Shown: positions 5,101-7,844 of the stretch, piece after piece | Numbering within the stretch: the stretch's first letter is position 1 | Layout of the letters: each line of letters opens with the position of its first letter | NCBI GenBank assembly: GCA_028278125.1 | Contig: JANQEY010000329.1 | Location: forward strand, 1 to 7,844 | Reading direction: 5' to 3' | DNA from: a bacterium | Lineage (GTDB): Bacteria; Electryoneota; Electryoneia; Electryoneales; Electryoneaceae | Length of the DNA stretch: 7,844 nt | Made by a program: the position numbers and the translations under genes | Notes under the pieces: model-generated | What the model was told of the DNA's origin: nothing | Seen by the model: only the letters and a program-made list of their open reading frames with translations | Databases searched by the model: none

Positions 5101-7844
5101 TTGAGAATATAAGCGCAAATGATGTTGTGGGAATAGATGGTGAGGAAGTCGGTGGCGCTGTTCATACGGAGGGGATCAATTCTGGATCAGTAGATTTCTA
5201 TCGAACTGTTTTCTTGAATAACAGGGCTAAATATGGTGGTGCTATACAATGTCGAAATAATAGCCAAGATATTTCATTGCATAACTGTACATTTATTGGA
5301 AACGAAGCAACTGAATATGGTGGTGGTGTTCTAAGTTTATATGATTATGATGGAAGTCATGCGGCTTCAGTGAATCTTAACAACTGTATTCTATGGGGCA
5401 ATTCAGGGAATGGGATTTCCGACATTGAGGTGCCGAGTGGCACAAGTGTCTCGTTTATTAATTGTCGAATTGATAAGGACTTGAATAACCGGCAAGAAGT
5501 TATTGGGAGCCAGAATCCATCAAGCACGGACGGAAGTCGTGAAGTTGATTCAGAATCAATAGTATTTGTTATGGATGGAGACTATCATTTAGATAGTGAA
5601 GCAGAAGATTTTATCGATGAATTAGCGGATAGCTCATCTATACCGAGGCCTGATATTGACTCGGATGCTTCAGATACCTTTTTGGGTAGTGGTTGGGATA
5701 TCGGTGCAGATGAATTTGATCCTTCGCAATCTGGGAAAGTCTTTATCCAGCCCGCCAAAACTGTTTTCCGGTGGTACCAACCTGTGGACAGCGAAACCGA
5801 CGAAGAAATCAGGATTAATTTTAGAGGGGCGACCTGGAAAAATACCCCTGAGAATGCAGACAAGATTTCCCTTGAGAGGGTTGGATATGAGAATACAACT
5901 AAATCAGAACACCAGCGGTCTCTAGTTCCTGGAACAGACGGAGTGACTTTTCTCAATGACGCAGGAGAGGTAATTACTGAACCAACTACTACTCTAGCGA
6001 ATGGTTTTGTTACATTTCCAATTAGCATGCTAGGTACAGATGGCCCATTATACATCTACGCAGGTGATTATCGAGGAACACTTCATTTAGTTGAAAATGG
6101 CTTAATAAAAGAACTTAAACGAAAATCACGACTTTTTTATGTCGATAGTCCTCCGCCAGAGCCAAATCCGCAGATTAGTTACAGTTGGATTGAACGTGAT
6201 GGTGTGCCTGTATTAAAATTTGAAGCAACACAAGCTACTGCAGCAGTCACTGGAGCATTACCCGAAGAACTAGTCAAGGATTACCCTGTAGAATATCTAT
6301 TTATTACTGATCCTAGTTTTAATGGGGACAGTAGTGATTGGCAGGCCGAAAGAGTCTTTGAAATTGAAAATCCTCCACTGGCTTCTATTTATAGATATCG
6401 CGTGAAAGCTAGATTCGCTGACGCACAAGATGTGGAAACACTTCTTTCCGCTTATGAGACGGTCCTTACTGCTCCCTATAGTTTGGAAGTGATAGATACA
6501 GCTGCATGGATTAGTATGAATCTACAAAATAATTCTGTAGCTACCAATCCCCTTGTAGATTGGGAATTCTATTTTAAAAACATTACTACAGGACAGTATC
6601 GGGACTGGGATAGCTCTAATCAGTGGGTAAATACAGGCCTAACTGCAAATACGTTTTATGAATTCCAGGTAAAAACAAGAAATCTTACTGCAGGCATTGA
6701 TGAAAGTGACTACTCATCAACACTAGAAATAACTACGGCAGCTACCTCGAATGATACTATTGCTCCTCGCCCTAATCCTATGGCATGGGAAGTTGCCCCA
6801 TATCCGACGGCATCCGGAACTCTATCCATGACCGCAGTAGAGGCCGAGGATATAAATACACCGATCATGTATAAGTTTGATTGTTCAAATGATGTATCGG
6901 TTAGTAGCAATTGGCGTACTAGTAAAACATATGAGCCAAATAGCCTGGATCCAAATACTATATATAATTTCACAGTCAGGGCTAGGGATGGCGCAGGCAA
7001 TGTGACAGATCCCTCGTCAGAGTTAGGGGCTTGGCCAGAAATAGAAGCCCCTTCGCCGAATCCGATGACCTGGGAATTGCCACCCTGGGAAAGTTCGGAA
7101 GGATCAGTGGGTATGCGTGCTACTGTGGCTTCGGATACCTGTGGGCCGGTCGAGTATTACTTTTCCTGTGTACAAGGGACCGACAACGGCGGATCCGATA
7201 GTGATTGGCAGCTTGCGAACGAATACCGCGATCGGGGTTTGGTCGCGGGTATGCAGTATGGTTATACGGTTAAGGCTCGCGATGCGGCCGGCAACGAAAC
7301 AGCAGAATCTGCAGTTGAGACGGTCACCCCGCAAGTAGACACGACACCGCCCTCACCGGATCCCTTGCAGTGGGATCCATGCTGCCCACCAGTTGTGGGT
7401 AAACGAATCCTAGAACTAACGGCGCTGGACGCTTGGGACCAGAATCCGCCGGTTTATTACTATTTTGAATGTACTACCGGCAACCATCCGGATGTGGACT
7501 GGACTACGGACCCTGTTCTTCGTCTGACCAACCTGCATCCGGATACGGAATACGGCTTCAGGGTCAAGGCCCGGGACAGTTCGAGCAATCAGAACGAGAC
7601 GGGCTGGTCGGCGGTGCTCCTGGACGATCGTCCGGACAGCGCCGGGGTGAAAACCGAAGCCAACGACCTTAACTACAATGCCTACGTGGATGCCCTGATC
7701 GATGGTGCGAGTGTACGCGTGACCTATGCGGATATCCAGCAGGCTATAAACGAGGCCTTTGACGAAGCGGTGACCGTGGTACCGGATGTCCATAGCGCGC
7801 AGTTGCTGATCGCCGACAAAACCGTCACCCTGCGCAGTACGGAC
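2184..7844 (+). CDS. Giant secreted M4 (thermolysin-family) metallopeptidase fused to beta-helix and Fn3-like modules (3' end beyond window)
   Basis: The frame is open for 1,887 codons to the last base, so the protein is partial at the C terminus. Residues 1-32 are a signal peptide (hydrophobic core about 12-26). About 123-290 is an FTP/PepSY-type propeptide that should act as chaperone and inhibitor; RYQQNIEGIEVFG starts at 159. About 290-555 is the M4 peptidase: zinc/catalytic HEFTH at 380-384, third zinc ligand E404 in GAVNESFSD, and the acid/base-region histidine H474 in GPHINSG. The 20-residue gap from H384 to E404 equals that in thermolysin. About 575-1178 is a right-handed beta-helix ending in DIGADEF. 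About 1180-1320 is unrecognised. About 1322-1815 holds five Fn3-like repeats. From about 1847 a second beta-helix begins (IQQAINEA, then TVTLRSTD). It is predicted to be an exported endopeptidase zymogen with a long adhesive or display stalk. Substrate and anchor are unknown, and the C-terminal domain lies outside the window. Confidence 0.92.
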   Translation, partial: MLILRIVKFQNLYVASLIISLLVVNPCKLVAQEYKSQSKESRTRVPQKIAVVASRNSNIAEKELVRREKYEHLRTSFRRGIGAKDPRIHVSKQGYLRWFQSPRSSHTQVNGPQGQVEQDPVKSADDFVVQYREILAPKKRTIKFKRNRALHSGRRSYLRYQQNIEGIEVFGAEMVIQTDSYGGITAVLSDLMQNLGKFEDSAALEPAIPVEQAGNLVKQYFKQNHPEQQFVISTPQLMVYAPEVVGEEGEPCLVCSLEVHSKDKTIAERVLLDVETGDILLQYSLVHYAQMKIYDKPTGDFIGDPQNSSIGDVRNVYTYLDNTLQFYQTIHGRDSYDDQGSMVVAWVRDPDIISWDSIWDSTNLRMHFKAGMIAEDVVAHEFTHGVTQFGPNLIYWGESGAVNESFSDLWGEWIDLSNGDDGPDWIFGEGTEVYRDIANPHNSGPESSLHQPTVYKETYPMDPVVTWSEGSGPHINSGVGNKLGYLLTVGTDGFRTFKVDGLGISGAATLFYEARNMLTRASGYYDLGYALQVAAVNLGYKEKRAEATNPAESIENVIDACRAVNIYLEDVAEKIVYYVSKDGDDGQSPDDPERGRSWLKAFQNVDYACGFASKQPHHPVQYIEVWVAEGTYQGCIGIGDRTSLIGGFAPDGSATTRSEANPTKYKTILRGGHYLSWEHPIVIEPGNWRGSSDLAAVREVRIDGFTIDVGHYHGIWVCPGTGFYIYDRSYDYTERPTVYVTRCNFINCLDVGILVDRGELIIRKCTFSGIGKDSKARGIQVSLEAPGSPVYSNESVVNAYSCSFKDLKCGIYLKGAETKAELEKCNFVRNKRALFVEDDCTLIMNSCRVEKNGNNSIWEDMDDECGGIISKTATLKLEKCMFASNHGLYGGGIYTKGTCSLSQCDFIDNKSFYSGTEDYSGYGGGIYFSGSGATNDCVFSINDCVFSSNRAEYAGGAIEIYGSSGTLSRCIFIENISANDVVGIDGEEVGGAVHTEGINSGSVDFYRTVFLNNRAKYGGAIQCRNNSQDISLHNCTFIGNEATEYGGGVLSLYDYDGSHAASVNLNNCILWGNSGNGISDIEVPSGTSVSFINCRIDKDLNNRQEVIGSQNPSSTDGSREVDSESIVFVMDGDYHLDSEAEDFIDELADSSSIPRPDIDSDASDTFLGSGWDIGADEFDPSQSGKVFIQPAKTVFRWYQPVDSETDEEIRINFRGATWKNTPENADKISLERVGYENTTKSEHQRSLVPGTDGVTFLNDAGEVITEPTTTLANGFVTFPISMLGTDGPLYIYAGDYRGTLHLVENGLIKELKRKSRLFYVDSPPPEPNPQISYSWIERDGVPVLKFEATQATAAVTGALPEELVKDYPVEYLFITDPSFNGDSSDWQAERVFEIENPPLASIYRYRVKARFADAQDVETLLSAYETVLTAPYSLEVIDTAAWISMNLQNNSVATNPLVDWEFYFKNITTGQYRDWDSSNQWVNTGLTANTFYEFQVKTRNLTAGIDESDYSSTLEITTAATSNDTIAPRPNPMAWEVAPYPTASGTLSMTAVEAEDINTPIMYKFDCSNDVSVSSNWRTSKTYEPNSLDPNTIYNFTVRARDGAGNVTDPSSELGAWPEIEAPSPNPMTWELPPWESSEGSVGMRATVASDTCGPVEYYFSCVQGTDNGGSDSDWQLANEYRDRGLVAGMQYGYTVKARDAAGNETAESAVETVTPQVDTTPPSPDPLQWDPCCPPVVGKRILELTALDAWDQNPPVYYYFECTTGNHPDVDWTTDPVLRLTNLHPDTEYGFRVKARDSSSNQNETGWSAVLLDDRPDSAGVKTEANDLNYNAYVDALIDGASVRVTYADIQQAINEAFDEAVTVVPDVHSAQLLIADKTVTLRSTD
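2550..3053 (+). other. FTP/PepSY-type propeptide region of the metallopeptidase
   Basis: Residues about 123-290 fit the N-terminal propeptide of thermolysin-family enzymes. An FTP-like part (DDFVVQYREIL, then RYQQNIEGIEVFGAEM) is followed by a PepSY-like part whose end reads VLLDVETGDILLQYS. In this family the propeptide guides folding and keeps the enzyme inactive until cleaved, so activation by autoprocessing near residue 290 is expected. Domain edges are estimates by eye. Confidence 0.75.
3054..3848 (+). other. M4 peptidase catalytic domain
   Basis: Visible motifs in order are: SYDDQG (early domain); AEDVVAHEFTHGVTQ with zinc ligands H380 and H384 and catalytic E381; LIYWGESGAVNESFSD with zinc ligand E404 and D408; PDW with D424; and GPHINSGVGNKLGYLL with H474. 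Only about 90 residues precede the HEFTH motif after the propeptide, against about 140 in thermolysin, so the N-terminal lobe is short. The NAFW substrate-site motif of the family appears as D356-S-I-W. All core catalytic residues are present, so activity is likely. Confidence 0.88.
3906..5717 (+). other. Right-handed parallel beta-helix domain within the peptidase gene
   Basis: Residues about 575-1178 begin with an entry module (YYVSKDGDDG, GRSWLKAF, IEVWVAEGTY, IGGFAP, NPTKYKTIL). This aligns by eye with residues 31-129 of the upstream gene's product. Many rungs follow with Cys-x-Phe strands and GGG(I/V) turns, for example CTFIGNEATEYGGG. The domain ends in GSGWDIGADEF, a common closing motif of this helix type. 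Such domains bind or cleave polysaccharides in many families; no catalytic signature is recognisable here. Confidence 0.85.
4986..5023 (+). repeat. In-frame 21-base tandem duplication in the beta-helix
   Basis: A 17-base identical block occurs at 4986-5002 and 5007-5023 with a 21-base period. It encodes NDCVFSI followed by NDCVFSS. The exactness at DNA level suggests a recent slippage event that kept the frame. It adds seven residues, less than a full helix rung of about 22-25 residues. Confidence 0.85.
5718..6146 (+). other. Unrecognised ~140-residue region between beta-helix and Fn3-like repeats
   Basis: Residues about 1179-1321 sit between the helix exit DIGADEF and the first repeat. The stretch is charged and has alternating hydrophobic pattern suggestive of beta strands (VFIQPAKTVFRWYQP, EEIRINFRGATW, GFVTFPISM, LYIYAGDYRG). 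It has no cysteines that I can see. I recognise no family. It may be a beta-sandwich linker or binding domain. Confidence 0.4.
6147..7628 (+). repeat. Five Fn3-like protein repeats
   Basis: Approximate units are 6147-6482, 6483-6761, 6762-7046, 7047-7337 and 7338-7628, each about 90-110 residues. The later units share the order P-x-PNPM-x-W or PSPDPLQW, then YYF.C, then (D/V)-x-DW, then L....Y.(F/Y).VKARD.(A/S)(G/S)N. The first two units are divergent, and the last two are closest to the form common in planctomycete and related secreted proteins. They likely act as spacers or binding modules between the peptidase/helix half and the second helix. Unit boundaries are set by eye. Confidence 0.75.
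7722..7844 (+). other. Start of a second beta-helix domain, cut by the window end
   Basis: Residues from about 1847 read TYADIQQAINEAFDEAVTVV, then LLIADKTVTLRSTD. This matches the usual opening of pectate-lyase-like helices: a capping helix with IQ.AI..A, then a strand with VTVVP, then IADKTVTLRS. Only the first turns are inside the window, so the domain's length and function cannot be read. Confidence 0.65.

Noticed and set aside
5585..6055. 156-codon minus-strand open frame
   Set aside because: It is antisense to the helix end and the unassigned region of the giant gene. No family features are visible in its translation.
7416..7793. 125-codon minus-strand open frame
   Set aside because: It is the shadow of the GC-rich Fn3-like and second helix part, where stop codons are rare on all frames.

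Overview
The window looks like chromosomal DNA from a planctomycete of the Phycisphaerae/Sedimentisphaerales type. This is inferred from protein style, not from a marker gene. The evidence is the secreted right-handed beta-helix proteins with the 'IYVDD...DG.SW..AF..LQDGL' entry module and the 'DIGADEF' or 'INMGAYGGT' exits. A short dockerin-like tail and Fn3-like repeats built on 'P.PNPM.W ... SDW ... Y.VKARD.AGN' point the same way. No rRNA, tRNA, CRISPR array, insertion sequence or phage gene was seen.

Layout: bases 1-320 hold no convincing gene, but they carry a plausible promoter and ribosome binding site for the first gene. An open minus-strand frame through this stretch has coding-like codons and no credible start. 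Bases 321-2102 encode a complete exported beta-helix protein of 593 residues ending in a single dockerin-type calcium loop. After an 81-base gap with no clear terminator, a second gene starts at 2184 on the same strand and stays open to the last base, giving 1,887 codons with no stop. It is a partial giant secreted protein. In order it has a signal peptide, an FTP/PepSY-type propeptide, a thermolysin-family (M4) metallopeptidase with the full zinc/catalytic set, and a beta-helix of about 600 residues. These are followed by an unrecognised region of about 140 residues, five Fn3-like repeats and the start of a second beta-helix.

Both genes encode exported proteins and share a homologous beta-helix entry module, so they probably act at the cell surface or outside the cell, on polymers, particles or other cells. 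Whether they form one transcript cannot be decided from sequence alone. The second product is probably made as a zymogen. Its beta-helix and Fn3 regions would act as binding, spacer or surface-display modules carrying the protease.

The features most worth checking are the peptidase/beta-helix fusion, a base-composition change inside the giant gene near 7,000 (at an Fn3 repeat junction), an in-frame 21-base tandem duplication in the helix, and non-canonical residues around the M4 substrate and calcium sites.
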